A DNA stretch of 64,000 bases from Bradyrhizobium murdochi (GCF_000472965.1 NZ_AXAU01000018.1:62001-126000), one strand, 5' to 3'; positions 1 to 8,521 are shown, counted from the stretch's first letter. Numbers and translations: made by a program. The notes: generated from the sequence alone by a model not told the origin.

Positions 1-290
1 GTCTTCAGGGATATAGGCCGCGCGTTCGGCGCAGGAGGGTCGCCCGGATAGATCTTGAGATGATCGAAGCCTGCCTCCCAACCCAGCCGGCATGTCAGGA
101 AAGAAACCGCGTCGTGCGCGAGCGGATACATACAAACGGTCAGGAGTACGCCCACAGCGGCGATCGCCAGCCACGACGGTGCTTCAACGCGATGATCGCC
201 AAGAGCTTCGCACGAAAGGGGGGCAAAACGGCTTGCCCAAAGCACCACAAGACACAATACCAGCGCAGCAAACTGCTTTTCGACCTTCAT
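1..290 (-). CDS. Hypothetical membrane-associated protein, C-terminus cut by window edge
   Basis: An open frame reads leftwards from an ATG at 290 to the first base of the window without a stop (at least 96 codons). It begins with a short basic stretch and a hydrophobic run (FAALVLCLVVLW) like a signal anchor. A second hydrophobic stretch lies around residues 45-60 (WLAIAAVGVLLTVCMYPL), and the rest is polar and proline-rich. It is divergent from the GatB/YqeY gene, with about 80 bp between the two starts. I recognise no family. The open frame and plausible N-terminus favour a real small inner-membrane protein over the competing plus-strand frames in the same place, which have no domain character. 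Confidence 0.45.
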   Translation of the reverse strand, partial: MKVEKQFAALVLCLVVLWASRFAPLSCEALGDHRVEAPSWLAIAAVGVLLTVCMYPLAHDAVSFLTCRLGWEAGFDHLKIYPGDPPAPNARPISLK

Positions 291-371
291 GCCAGTCCTT
301 ATATAGGCCGGGAGGATTAACCGAGCGTCTCTGTGCGAGACCTAATTCTCTGCATTCTCAGCGAGGAAATC

Positions 372-827
372 ATGCTGCGCGACGACATCAACAATGCGGT
401 CAAGGACGCCATGAGGGCAAAGGACGAGCGCAAGCTCTCCACGCTGCGCATGGTCAATTCGACCATCAAGAACGCCGATATCGACGCGCGTGGGCAGGGC
501 AAGCCGCCGCTGTCGGACGCCGACGTGCTCGGCTTGCTGCAGAAGATGATCAAGCAGCGCCAGGAATCGGTCGAGCTCTACGACAAAGGCGGCCGCGCCG
601 AGCTTGCCGCGCAGGAGCGCGAGGAGATCGCGGTGATATCAGCCTATCTGCCGAAGCAGATGTCGGACGACGAGGTGAAGGCCGCGATCTCGGCCGCCAT
701 TGCCGAGACCGGCGCCGCCGGCATGAAGGACATGGGCAAGGTGATCGGCGTGCTGCGTGCGAAATTCGCCGGCCAGATGGATTTCGGCAAGGCCAGCGGC
801 CTCGTGAAGGCGGCGCTATCAGGATAA
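372..827 (+). CDS. GatB/YqeY domain-containing protein
   Basis: A 151-residue protein of the stand-alone GatB/YqeY family, related to the C-terminal tRNA-binding domain of the GatB amidotransferase subunit. Its helical pattern covers the whole length: MLRDDINNAVKDAMRAK at the start, the segment with STLRMVNSTIKNAD, then AYLPKQMSDDEV and the GMKDMGKVIGVL segment near residues 115-130. The start at 372 is preferred over an upstream in-frame codon at 333 because GAGGAAA sits a few bases before it and family members begin this way. In alphaproteobacteria this gene usually lies near dnaG and rpoD, which occur 15 kb downstream here. Its cellular role is not settled; tRNA binding is inferred from the family. 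Confidence 0.9.
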   Translation: MLRDDINNAVKDAMRAKDERKLSTLRMVNSTIKNADIDARGQGKPPLSDADVLGLLQKMIKQRQESVELYDKGGRAELAAQEREEIAVISAYLPKQMSDDEVKAAISAAIAETGAAGMKDMGKVIGVLRAKFAGQMDFGKASGLVKAALSG

Positions 828-918
828 ATTTTTTACGCTCGGGAACCTTCGCGCTGATGAAACATCGTTTGAGTCAAACTCGGAGCGATGACGTAGCGCA
901 ACGCGAGTGGAGGAAGGC

Positions 919-2445
919 ATGGCTGACCAGCAAGCTCTGCCCGCCGGTCCCGATCTGTCAAAGGGCATAGCCCCGTCCGAATTCGCGGGCCAGATGTTGC
1001 TCGGCCATGTCGGCGACGATGAAGTGCTGCTGGTGCGTTCGGGACCGGAAATTTTCGCGATCGGCGCCCATTGCACCCATTATCACGGTCCGCTCGCCGA
1101 AGGCCTCGTGACTGGCCAGGGAATCCGCTGCCCCTGGCACCACGCCTGTTTCGACTTGCGCACGGGCGAGGCGATCCGGGCGCCGGCGCTCAGTCCGGTC
1201 GCGGTCTGGAAGGTCGAGCAGCAAGACGGTCGCATCTTCGTTCGGGAGAAGCGGGAGCAGCCCAAGCCGCAGGTGAAGGGCGCCGTCGATGCGCCCGGCA
1301 AAATCGTGATCGTCGGCGGTGGCGCGGCAGGCTTTGCCGCAGTCGAAATGCTGCGGCGGCAGGATTATCGCGGCAGCATCGTGATGCTGAGCAATGACGC
1401 AGCGGCACCGGTAGACCGGCCGAACCTGTCAAAAGACTATCTCGCCGGCAGCGCGCCGGAGGACTGGGTGCCGTTGCGGCCGGATGATTTCTACGCCGAG
1501 GCGAAGATCGACCTGCGGCTCAACACCGAGGTCACGTCAATTGATCCCAACGCGCGCCATGTCGTCACATCAGGCGGCGAGACCATCCCCTATGACCGCT
1601 TGCTGCTGGCGACCGGCGCGGAGCCGGTGCGCCTGCCGATACCGGGCGCAGATCAGCCACACGTCCACGTGCTGCGCTCGCTGGCCGATTCCCGCGCCAT
1701 CATCGCATCGGCCGGCGGCGCGCGACGCGCCGTCGTGATCGGCGCCAGCTTTATCGGGCTCGAGGTTGCGGCGTCGCTGCGCGCCAGAAATATCGAGGTT
1801 CATGTCGTAGGCCTCGAGCAGCGGCCGATGGAGCGTGTGCTGGGGCCAGAGCTGGGCGACTTCGTTCGTGCCCTGCATGAAGAGCACGGCGTCATCTTCC
1901 ATCTCGGCGACACCGTAACCGGGATCGACGGCAAACGCGCGACGCTGAAAAGCGGCGGCGCGATCGACGCCGATATCGTGATCGTCGGCGTCGGCGTGCG
2001 TCCGCGCCTTGAATTGGCCGAGCAGGCGGGGCTGGCGATCGATCGCGGCGTCACGGTCAATGCCTATCTGGAAACCAGCATCCCCGGGATCTATGCCGCG
2101 GGCGATATTGCGCGCTGGCCCGATCCGCATTCCCTTGAGACCATTCGTGTCGAACATTGGGTGGTGGCCGAGCGTCAGGGCCAGACCGCGGCGCGCAACA
2201 TGCTCGGGCAGCGCGAGCCGTTCCATGCGGTGCCGTTTTTCTGGAGCCAGCACTACGATGTGCCGATCAATTATGTCGGTTACGCCGAGAAGTGGGACGA
2301 AATCACCGTCGACGGCGACATCCCCGGCAAGGATTGCCTGCTGCAGTATAAGCGCAACGGCCGCGTGCTCGCCGTCGCCTCGATCTATCGGGACCTCGCA
2401 AGCCTCGAGGCAGAGCTCGCGATGGAGAAGGCGCGGGCACCTTAG
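919..2445 (+). CDS. Rieske [2Fe-2S] / FAD-dependent NAD(P)H oxidoreductase (AIF-like ferredoxin reductase)
   Basis: A 508-residue fusion. Residues 15-115 form a Rieske domain with the cluster ligands C52-x-H54 and C71-x2-H74. It is followed by a pyridine nucleotide-disulfide oxidoreductase module with an FAD-binding GGGAAG near residue 133, a second NAD-binding loop (GASFIGLEVAASL) near 275, the late FAD motif GIYAAGDIA near 390, and a C-terminal reductase domain. This is the layout of AIF-like reductases that pass electrons from NAD(P)H to a ferredoxin or monooxygenase. The ATG at 919 follows GGAGGAAGG directly; a GTG at 907 is less likely. The physiological partner is not shown by the neighbours. 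Confidence 0.9.
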   Translation: MADQQALPAGPDLSKGIAPSEFAGQMLLGHVGDDEVLLVRSGPEIFAIGAHCTHYHGPLAEGLVTGQGIRCPWHHACFDLRTGEAIRAPALSPVAVWKVEQQDGRIFVREKREQPKPQVKGAVDAPGKIVIVGGGAAGFAAVEMLRRQDYRGSIVMLSNDAAAPVDRPNLSKDYLAGSAPEDWVPLRPDDFYAEAKIDLRLNTEVTSIDPNARHVVTSGGETIPYDRLLLATGAEPVRLPIPGADQPHVHVLRSLADSRAIIASAGGARRAVVIGASFIGLEVAASLRARNIEVHVVGLEQRPMERVLGPELGDFVRALHEEHGVIFHLGDTVTGIDGKRATLKSGGAIDADIVIVGVGVRPRLELAEQAGLAIDRGVTVNAYLETSIPGIYAAGDIARWPDPHSLETIRVEHWVVAERQGQTAARNMLGQREPFHAVPFFWSQHYDVPINYVGYAEKWDEITVDGDIPGKDCLLQYKRNGRVLAVASIYRDLASLEAELAMEKARAP

Positions 2446-2460
2446 CCTTGCTTCATGAGT

Positions 2461-2563
2461 TCCTCATGGTGAGGAGCGCGAAGCGCGTCTCGAACCATGA
2501 GGCCCCATCTGCGGCCTGCATCCTTCGAGACGCCCGCTTCTCGCGGGCTCCTCAGGATGAGGG
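2461..2563. repeat. Palindromic intergenic repeat
   Basis: Two inverted arms, TCCTCATGGTGAGGAGCGCG with CTCGAACCATGAGG, and CCTTCGAGACGC with GGCTCCTCAGGATGAGG, make a stem-rich block. It resembles the abundant short repeats scattered through Bradyrhizobium genomes. Small open frames crossing it have no protein character. It may fold in RNA and limit read-through from the reductase gene. Confidence 0.6.
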
Positions 2564-2621
2564 TTTGAACAGCTATGATGCGGTAGAATTAAGTCAGGGC
2601 TGCAAAACGTCTCTCCGCGTC

Positions 2622-2644
2622 ATGCCCGGGCTTGTCCCGGGCAT
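2622..2644. repeat. Short palindromic repeat, hairpin
   Basis: A perfect 9-bp stem, ATGCCCGGG and CCCGGGCAT, with a five-base loop. It lies within the common Rhizobiales-type repeat that reads CATGCCCGGGCTTGTCCCGG. It sits about 90 bp before the acyl-CoA synthetase gene. Confidence 0.5.
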
Positions 2645-2734
2645 CAACGTCTTTAAACTCGCGGTAAGCAACAAGAACGTTGATGGCAGGCAACAAGCCG
2701 GGCCATGACGGACGTTAGGGATGGGTCGCCCAAC

Positions 2735-4345
2735 ATGCTCACCGAAGCCTCAACCTACGACGAGCTCTACCGCAACTTCCGCTGGGACATCCCCGCTCGC
2801 TTCAACATGGCGACCGCATGCTGTGACCGCCATGCCGATGGCTCAGGCCGGCTGGCGCTGATCTATCTCGACGAGGGCGGCGCCACGACGCGCACATCCT
2901 TCGACGACGTCGCGGAGCAGTCGCGCCGTTTTGCCAACGTGCTGAAAGCCGACGGCCTGTCGCGCGGCGACCGCGTCGCAGTGTTCCTGTCGCAATCTCT
3001 TGAACTGCCGATCGCGCATTTCGCCGCGTTTCGTTCCGGCATGATCTCGATCCCGCTGTTCGCGCTGTTCGGCGAGGACGCGCTGGAGTTCCGCCTGTCG
3101 AACTCCGAGGCGAAGGCTGTCGTTACCGACGAGAGCGGCTGGGAGAAATTAGCGAAAATACGCGATCGTCTTCCTGAACTAAAGAACGTCTACGTCATTG
3201 GCGACCGCGCGCCTGCCGGAACAAAGCCGTTCTGGTCGTCGCTGAAGGCCGCGTCGCCGGAGTTTGCCACCGTCGACACCGCAGCCGACGATCCCGCCCT
3301 GATCATCTACACCTCCGGCACCACAGGCAATCCGAAGGGCGCGCTGCACGCGCATCGCGTGGTGCTCGGCCATCTGCCGAATGTCGAGATGTGCCACAAC
3401 TTCTTGCCGCGGCCCGGCGACCTGATGTGGACACCGGCCGACTGGGCCTGGATCGGCGGGCTGATCAACGGCCTGCTGGCGTTCTGGTATCACGGCATTC
3501 CCCTGGTCGGCCATCGCGCGCGCAAATTCGAGCCGCAGGCGGCGATGGCGATGATGGCGGACTTAAGCATCCGCAACACGTTCCTGCCGCCGACCGCGCT
3601 GAAACTGATGCGGCAGGCCGGCGTGAAAAATTCCGGCGTAAAGCTGCGCAGCATTTTTACCGGCGGTGAATCGCTCGGCGGCGAATTGCTCGGCTGGGTG
3701 CGCGAAACCTTCGGCATCAACGCGCATGAGGTGTTCGGCCAGACCGAATGCAACCTCGTGATCGGCAGCAATTCGAACCTGTTTCCGATCCGCCCCGGCT
3801 CGATGGGCAAGGCGACACCCGGCTTCGACGTCCGCATCGTCAATGATCACGGCGAGGAATTGCCGAGGGGTGAGCGCGGCATCATCGGCGTGCGCCAGCC
3901 CTGCCCATGCACGATGATCGAGTACTGGAAGAATCCGGAAGCAACCGCGAAGAAATATGCCGGGGAATTCTTGCTGACCGGCGATCTCGGCGTGCAGGAT
4001 GAGGACGGCTATTTCTGGTACGTCAGCCGCGAGGACGACGTGATTACCACGGCCGGCTATCGCGTCGGCCCGTCGGAAATCGAGCACACGCTGATGAAGC
4101 ACCCGGCGGTGGCGATGTCGGCGGTGGTCGGCATTCCCGATCCGATCCGCACCGAATCCATCAAGGCCTGGATCGTGCTGCGCCCGGGCTTTGCCGCGAG
4201 CGATGCGCTGGCGCGCGAAATCCAGGAGTTCGTGAAAGTGCAGCTTGCCGCCCACGAATACCCGCGCTTCGTGCAGTTCGCCGACACGCTGCCGATGACC
4301 GCGACAGGCAAGGTGCTGCGGCGCGAGTTGCGGGCGCTGGGGTAG
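2735..4345 (+). CDS. AMP-forming acyl-CoA synthetase
   Basis: An adenylate-forming enzyme of about 536 residues that activates a carboxylic acid with ATP and loads it onto CoA. The phosphate-binding signature YTSGTTGNPKG is near residue 192. VFGQTECN is the A5-type motif, TGDLG near 415 and SREDDVITTAGYRV form the hinge region, and the catalytic C-terminal lysine is in TATGKVLRRE near 522. Length and motifs fit the acetyl/medium-chain acyl-CoA synthetase branch; the acid substrate cannot be read from sequence. The ATG at 2735 matches the usual N-terminus of relatives; an in-frame ATG at 2705 would add ten residues of poor character. A MarR gene follows 33 bp downstream on the same strand. Confidence 0.88.
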   Translation: MLTEASTYDELYRNFRWDIPARFNMATACCDRHADGSGRLALIYLDEGGATTRTSFDDVAEQSRRFANVLKADGLSRGDRVAVFLSQSLELPIAHFAAFRSGMISIPLFALFGEDALEFRLSNSEAKAVVTDESGWEKLAKIRDRLPELKNVYVIGDRAPAGTKPFWSSLKAASPEFATVDTAADDPALIIYTSGTTGNPKGALHAHRVVLGHLPNVEMCHNFLPRPGDLMWTPADWAWIGGLINGLLAFWYHGIPLVGHRARKFEPQAAMAMMADLSIRNTFLPPTALKLMRQAGVKNSGVKLRSIFTGGESLGGELLGWVRETFGINAHEVFGQTECNLVIGSNSNLFPIRPGSMGKATPGFDVRIVNDHGEELPRGERGIIGVRQPCPCTMIEYWKNPEATAKKYAGEFLLTGDLGVQDEDGYFWYVSREDDVITTAGYRVGPSEIEHTLMKHPAVAMSAVVGIPDPIRTESIKAWIVLRPGFAASDALAREIQEFVKVQLAAHEYPRFVQFADTLPMTATGKVLRRELRALG

Positions 4346-4378
4346 ATCCTTTTTCTGTCAATTCGACGCGGTAGGTAC

Positions 4379-4849
4379 ATGCAAAAAAATACTTCTCACG
4401 CCGCGGGCCTGCACCGCGCCTCGCTCAGGAAGCTCCACGATTTGGATGCGGCGCTGGAGCTCATGTATTACGGCTGGCGCGGCATGACGCTCTCGGCCGA
4501 CCAGTATCTCGCCACGGTCGGCCTCTCACGTCCGCACCATCGCATTCTCTACGTGGTTGCGCGACAGCCTGACATCTCGATCGGCGCGCTGATCGAGATC
4601 CTCGGCATATCCAAGCAAGCCGTGAACCGGCCGCTAAACCTGTTGCTGCAGCGTAAACTCCTGACATCGAAGCGGTCGCCCGAGCAGCATCGCTCCAAAT
4701 TGCTGCGGCTGACGGAAGCAGGAAAACGCGTTGAGCAACGGGCATCGGACCATGAGCGCAAGGTTCTGCGCGAGGCGTTCGATCGTGTCGGCCCACCCGG
4801 CGCTGCCGCCTGGATGGCCGTCATGGGGGTCATTGCCGACAACAACTGA
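4379..4849 (+). CDS. MarR-family transcriptional regulator
   Basis: A 156-residue winged-helix protein. Residues 40-125 carry the MarR fold: a helix (YLATVGLSRPHHRILYVVAR), the recognition helix (GISKQAVNRPLNLLLQRKLL) and the wing (SPEQHRSKLLRLTEAGKRV). Such proteins bind palindromes as dimers and release them on binding small phenolic or other ligands. A perfect inverted repeat (ACGTCAA, five bases, TTGACGT) lies 10 bp after its stop and before the SnoaL-like gene. It is a plausible operator for the downstream pair. The ligand is unknown. It could also control the acyl-CoA synthetase just upstream. Confidence 0.85.
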   Translation: MQKNTSHAAGLHRASLRKLHDLDAALELMYYGWRGMTLSADQYLATVGLSRPHHRILYVVARQPDISIGALIEILGISKQAVNRPLNLLLQRKLLTSKRSPEQHRSKLLRLTEAGKRVEQRASDHERKVLREAFDRVGPPGAAAWMAVMGVIADNN

Positions 4850-4859
4850 CAATGTTCTC

Positions 4860-4878
4860 ACGTCAATATAGTTGACGT
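4860..4878. promoter_or_regulatory. Perfect palindrome, candidate MarR operator
   Basis: ACGTCAA and TTGACGT are exact inverted 7-mers separated by TATAG. The 19-bp site is of typical MarR-operator size and lies between the marR-type gene and the next coding sequence at 4934. The right arm contains TTGACG, which resembles a sigma-70 -35 box, so repressor binding could cover a promoter. This is inferred from position and symmetry only. Confidence 0.5.
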
Positions 4879-4933
4879 TAGGGCCGCCCTGTGTCATCTC
4901 TTCCCGGCAGTTGCACCGAGGGAGGGCGCGAGC

Positions 4934-5302
4934 ATGAGGGAACAGGCAATGGACCGCGCGGCGGCCGGACGCTTTGTCGAGGCGTGGTGCGCGAACTGGC
5001 GCAAGGTCGATATCGACGCGGTCGTTTCGCACTTCGCCGAAAACGCCGAGATGCGCAGCCCGTTGGCGCTCAAATTGACGGAATCCCCGGTAGTCGCCGG
5101 CGCCGAGAACATCCGCGCCTACTGGCAGAGAGCCTACGGCGGCATCAAGAGCGCAGACCTGAAAATCCTGAACTGGAGCTGGGACGACACGATTGCGCGC
5201 CTGACAGTGTGGTGGCAATTGGGCGATAGCCGCGCCAGCGAGTTCATGGACTTCGACAAAGCCGGCCGTGTGGTGCGCAGCGAGGCCTTCTACGGAAAGT
5301 AG
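4934..5302 (+). CDS. SnoaL-like / NTF2-fold protein
   Basis: A 122-residue protein with the pattern of the nuclear transport factor 2-like fold: N-terminal helices (AAGRFVEAWCANWRKVDIDAVVSHFAENAEM), then beta strands rich in aromatic residues (WSWDDTIARLTVWWQLG) and a closing strand (SEFMDFDKAGRVVRSEAFYG). These small barrels bind or convert small hydrophobic ligands, and many are isomerases, cyclases or simple binders. The catalytic role here is not evident. GGAGGG lies upstream of the ATG at 4934; a second ATG at 4949 is also possible. The next gene begins 2 bp after its stop, so the two are almost certainly one transcript. Confidence 0.7.
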   Translation: MREQAMDRAAAGRFVEAWCANWRKVDIDAVVSHFAENAEMRSPLALKLTESPVVAGAENIRAYWQRAYGGIKSADLKILNWSWDDTIARLTVWWQLGDSRASEFMDFDKAGRVVRSEAFYGK

Positions 5303-5304
5303 CC

Positions 5305-5748
5305 ATGCGATTTTCGGATTCTGTTCTGCTCCTTAATGCGCTCTGGTTCGGCGCCGCCTTCATGCAGTTCAGCATCGCGCAGGGCAATACGCTGAAGATA
5401 CTGGTTCCCCGAGAGGAGCGTGGCAATCCAATCGCCCCGACCTTGTCGGCCAGCGTGGCATTTCTGGGCGCGATCAATCTGCCGATCGGTCTTCTGTCGT
5501 TGTATCTCCTGGCGTTCCGGCCGCCCTTCTTTCAGGCCTACGACGCGCAGCTTGCGTTATTCCTGTTCTTTGCCGCGTGTCACTTCAGCCAGTTCGCCTA
5601 CAACCTCCCGGTCCTGATGCGCGGCGGGCGGGTCGGGGTGGCGTATTGGCCCGTGTTGAGGGGCCCGATGCTTCGGATTTTTGCCATCGATGCGATACTG
5701 TTCGTGGTGAATCTTGTTGTCGCCCTGCTGCTGATGTCCCGATCCTGA
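5305..5748 (+). CDS. Conserved four-helix membrane protein, unknown function
   Basis: 147 residues with four hydrophobic segments at about residues 5-25, 45-70, 75-100 and 120-145, ending in LVVALLLMSRS. It is translationally close to the SnoaL-like gene, with 2 bp between stop and start. No catalytic motif is visible. A small inner-membrane protein coupled to the upstream NTF2-fold protein is the most that can be said. Confidence 0.65.
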   Translation: MRFSDSVLLLNALWFGAAFMQFSIAQGNTLKILVPREERGNPIAPTLSASVAFLGAINLPIGLLSLYLLAFRPPFFQAYDAQLALFLFFAACHFSQFAYNLPVLMRGGRVGVAYWPVLRGPMLRIFAIDAILFVVNLVVALLLMSRS

Positions 5749-5898
5749 CAAGCGCAATCCCGCGTACCGGCCGCTGCAGAGTGGGCGGGGAGCCACCTGC
5801 GCGGCGGTGACGTCATCCGGGCAGGCTTGACCAGGATCAATACGCTGTCTGCATACACCGGCTGCAATGCCCGCATCAATGAGGGCGGGAGCACAACC

Positions 5899-5976
5899 CT
5901 CGCCATCGTCCCTGCGAACGCAGGGTCCGCGGCCAAGGTTTTAGGAAAGAATGCGTTCGCAGGGACGACGGTGAGG
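5899..5976. repeat. Inverted repeat with long arms
   Basis: The left arm around CGCCATCGTCCCTGCGAACG and the right arm around CGTTCGCAGGGACGACGG are nearly exact inverted copies flanking a 25-base centre. Related arms (CGTCGTCCCTGCG) recur at 25.4 kb. The element lies between convergent genes and could act as a bidirectional terminator or a REP-like element. Confidence 0.6.
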
Positions 5977-5984
5977 ATAATCCG

Positions 5985-8213
5985 TCAACGCGCCTTCAGG
6001 ACCGAACGCAGCATCGATGCCAGATCGTGCCGACGGTAGGGCTTGTTCAAAATCCGTACGTAGCGGCCGGCCCCATCGATCGCCTCGACCGGATGTTCGC
6101 TATGGCCGGAAGTCAGAAGGATCTTCAACTGAGGCCGCAGACGGGCTGATTGCTTCGCAAGCTCGGTTCCGAACATGCCGCCGGGCATCACGACATCCGT
6201 GAACAGAAGATGGATGCTGTCCGGGCCGCGCAATATTTCGAGCGCCGCGCGCGCGTTGGGCGTGACGATGACGCGATAGCCGAGCGCCTTCAATTCGCCT
6301 TCAACATAGCGGCGCACCATGTCGTCGTCCTCGACGACGAGAATGGTCTCGCTGCCGGTGGGCGCGGCCGGCTGACCGGTGGACAGCGCGGCGGTCGTCT
6401 GAATTGTCCCAACGCGGGGGAAGAACAGCTTGACCGCGGTGCCGTGCCCCGGTTTGGAGCGTATCTGCATCGACCCGCCGGATTGCTGCACGAATCCGTA
6501 AACCATGCTCAGGCCGAGACCGGTACCTTTCCCCACCTCCTTGGTGGTGAAGAACGGCTCGAAGGCGCGGCTGGCGACTTCAGCCGTCATGCCGGTGCCG
6601 ATATCCGTCACGGCGATCATCACATAATCGCCGGGACGCGCCTCGCCGTTGACGTCCACGTCGGATTCACCGAGTGACGTATTTTGCACCTCGACCGTCA
6701 GCTTGCCGCCGAGCGGCATGGCGTCGCGCGCATTCAGCACCAGATTGAGCAGTGCCGACGCCAGTTGTCCGGGATCGACACTGACCTGCCACAGGTCTTG
6801 ATCAAGCCGGAATTCACATTCGATATGCTCTCCAAGCGTCCGGCGCAGCAACTGCTCCATGCCGACGATCTTCTGGCCGATGTCGATGTGCTTCGGCATC
6901 AAGGGCTGCTTGCGCGCAAACGCGAGCAGGCTGCGCGTCAGGTCCGAGCCGCGTTCGGCAGCGGTCGCGATGCTCTCGGCGATCTTTTGCAATTCCTTGT
7001 GTGTCGCAAGCTTCTCGGCAAGGTGCTCCGCATTGCCGAGAATGACGGTCAACAGGTTGTTGAAATCATGCGCCACGCCGCCGGTGAGTTGACCCATCGC
7101 CTCCATTTTCTGGGATTGGGTGAGTTTCTGGTTGAGCTCGTCGATGGCGGCGCGCTGATGCTGGAGCGATTCAGCGGTCCCGTTGAGCAATGTCATCAGC
7201 CCGCCGAGCTCGCCGCGTGGATGGGGTGGAGCAATCCGCGCGCTCAGATCGCCAACTCCGAGCTTCGTCGCCATCGCAGCCAGGCGTCCGACCTGACGGC
7301 CGATGCTCATCGTCGCCAGAACCCATACGCCTGCGAGCAACAGCAGCGAGGCCACCGCAAGCATCGCCAGGTCCTCGTAGAGGCGGCGATTGGCTGCGGC
7401 CACCAGACCGTCCTTGGCCCGCCCGACCATAAGGTAAAGTCCGGCATCGCGCACCGAGGGGGAGCGCGCGGCGGTCCAGACATGGGTTCGGCCGTCCCGC
7501 CCAGTTACTTCGCGAAACGGCTCATCATTCGGCGAGGCCGCAAACCGGAACAGCTCCGAAGTTGCGATCGATGTGCCGGTCAGTTCAGTCCAGTCCTTGC
7601 CCTCGGGCGCGACGAGGATCGTGCCGTTCCTGTCGACGAGCAGAATCTGATTGTCGTTCGACAGCCGCTTGTCGTGGTCATCGGCGAATTTCTTCAGATT
7701 GAACGAGGCGAGCAGGATGAATTTCAGCTCTGCTGTATCCGAGCGAACGGGATAGGCGATCTGCAACACGGAGGTCCCCGTCAACCGGCCGAACACAGGC
7801 TGGAGCGTGACGGTGCCGTGTGCAACCAGCGCCCGCTTGAAATATTCGCGATCCCTGAGATCGAGCGTCCGATCGGTTCGCAACGAGTCGCAGAACAGGC
7901 TGCCGTCCGGATTGATGGTCAAGATACCGGTGTAGCGCGGATACTCTTCGCGCACGGCGGACAGGAAGGCGGAGCAAGCCGCCTTGTCGCGCGTATCGAG
8001 ATCGCGGGCGCGGGCGAGACCATAGTGAAGCTGGGCCGTGCCCTGAATTTTCTCGTCGAGGTCGCTTGAGATATCGTTGGCGGTTGCCGACAGGTTGGCG
8101 CGTGCGGCGTCGATTTCGCTTGCGCGATTCTGGACGAAGCGCAGTCCCACAAGGATGGCCGGCACCAGCATCGCGGCGATAACCAGTATCAATAGACGTG
8201 TGCGCAGGCTCAT
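5985..8213 (-). CDS. Hybrid sensor histidine kinase: Cache sensor, HAMP, kinase core, receiver
   Basis: 742 residues. An N-terminal transmembrane helix (residues 5-22) is followed by an extracytoplasmic double-Cache-like region to about 270, a second helix (LAMLAVASLLLLAGVWVLA), and a HAMP domain. A HisKA segment carries the phosphoacceptor in VAHDFNNLLTVILGN near residue 381. The HATPase motifs include LNLVLNARDAM and GTGLGLSMVYGFVQQSGG near 565. The C-terminal receiver has VVEDDD, the phosphorylated Asp in LFTDVVMPGG near 670 and a conserved lysine in ILNKPYR. It probably senses a small periplasmic ligand; the ligand and the output are not shown, and no DNA-binding response regulator is adjacent. 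Confidence 0.9.
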   Translation of the reverse strand: MSLRTRLLILVIAAMLVPAILVGLRFVQNRASEIDAARANLSATANDISSDLDEKIQGTAQLHYGLARARDLDTRDKAACSAFLSAVREEYPRYTGILTINPDGSLFCDSLRTDRTLDLRDREYFKRALVAHGTVTLQPVFGRLTGTSVLQIAYPVRSDTAELKFILLASFNLKKFADDHDKRLSNDNQILLVDRNGTILVAPEGKDWTELTGTSIATSELFRFAASPNDEPFREVTGRDGRTHVWTAARSPSVRDAGLYLMVGRAKDGLVAAANRRLYEDLAMLAVASLLLLAGVWVLATMSIGRQVGRLAAMATKLGVGDLSARIAPPHPRGELGGLMTLLNGTAESLQHQRAAIDELNQKLTQSQKMEAMGQLTGGVAHDFNNLLTVILGNAEHLAEKLATHKELQKIAESIATAAERGSDLTRSLLAFARKQPLMPKHIDIGQKIVGMEQLLRRTLGEHIECEFRLDQDLWQVSVDPGQLASALLNLVLNARDAMPLGGKLTVEVQNTSLGESDVDVNGEARPGDYVMIAVTDIGTGMTAEVASRAFEPFFTTKEVGKGTGLGLSMVYGFVQQSGGSMQIRSKPGHGTAVKLFFPRVGTIQTTAALSTGQPAAPTGSETILVVEDDDMVRRYVEGELKALGYRVIVTPNARAALEILRGPDSIHLLFTDVVMPGGMFGTELAKQSARLRPQLKILLTSGHSEHPVEAIDGAGRYVRILNKPYRRHDLASMLRSVLKAR

Positions 8214-8231
8214 CGGTGCTTCGTTCCGCGC

Positions 8232-8309
8232 TCAGATCCGCAAGTCGAGCTTGTTCACCAGCACGGTCGAGTTCTTGTAGGTGTAGGGATCTTCGATCGC
8301 ATCATACAT
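8232..8309 (-). pseudogene. fic toxin remnant (N-terminal stub)
   Basis: An ATG at 8309 opens a 25-codon frame ending at a TGA at 8232. The peptide, which includes YDAIEDPYTYKNSTVLVNK, matches the conserved start of Fic/DOC AMP-transferase toxins. The Fic core with its HPFxxGNGR loop is missing; instead the sensor kinase gene begins at 8213. The frame starts 8 bp after the stop of the small upstream ORF, the spacing of an antitoxin-toxin operon. I infer a toxin gene deleted down to its first codons. Confidence 0.6.
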
Positions 8310-8317
8310 GCGGTCGG

Positions 8318-8521
8318 TCAGCCCTTGCGATGGCTGCGAATGATTGCCTGGCGATATTCTTCCGCCGCGAGGCCTTTGGTCCGCGCATCGCTGGCGCGCT
8401 TTTTCATTGCCGGCGTGAGCTCGATACCCTCGACTTCGCTGATCTTGGCAAAGCGATCGCTTCCGAGCACGAACCGCCTAGACTTCGCACCTTTTGTCGC
8501 AACGTTCTTCTGTTTCGCCAT
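8318..8521 (-). CDS. Small basic protein, probable partner or antitoxin of the deleted fic gene
   Basis: A 67-residue protein from the ATG at 8521 (MAKQKNVATKGAKSRRFVLG start), charged throughout, with a predicted helical second half (TPAMKKRASDARTKGLAAEEY). A longer frame from 8605 has a hydrophobic extension that is unlikely to be translated. Its stop is 8 bp before the fic stub, so by position it is the antitoxin of that module. The class I Fic inhibitory motif (S/T-x3-E-G/N) is not clearly present, so the assignment rests on context. Confidence 0.5.
   Translation of the reverse strand: MAKQKNVATKGAKSRRFVLGSDRFAKISEVEGIELTPAMKKRASDARTKGLAAEEYRQAIIRSHRKG

Noticed and set aside
60..970. Two plus-strand frames (86 and 292 codons) before and across the GatB/YqeY gene
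   Set aside because: They read out of frame over a real gene, are rich in Arg and Gln without folds, and compete with a better minus-strand frame at 1-290.
2448..2708. 86-codon plus-strand frame after the Rieske reductase
   Set aside because: It runs through two palindromic repeats and has no domain character; the frame is a by-product of repeat sequence.
6684..8069. 461-codon frame antisense to the histidine kinase
   Set aside because: High-GC third-position bias creates long shadow frames; its protein is Arg/Gln-rich and lacks known domains, while the kinase on the other strand has all motifs.
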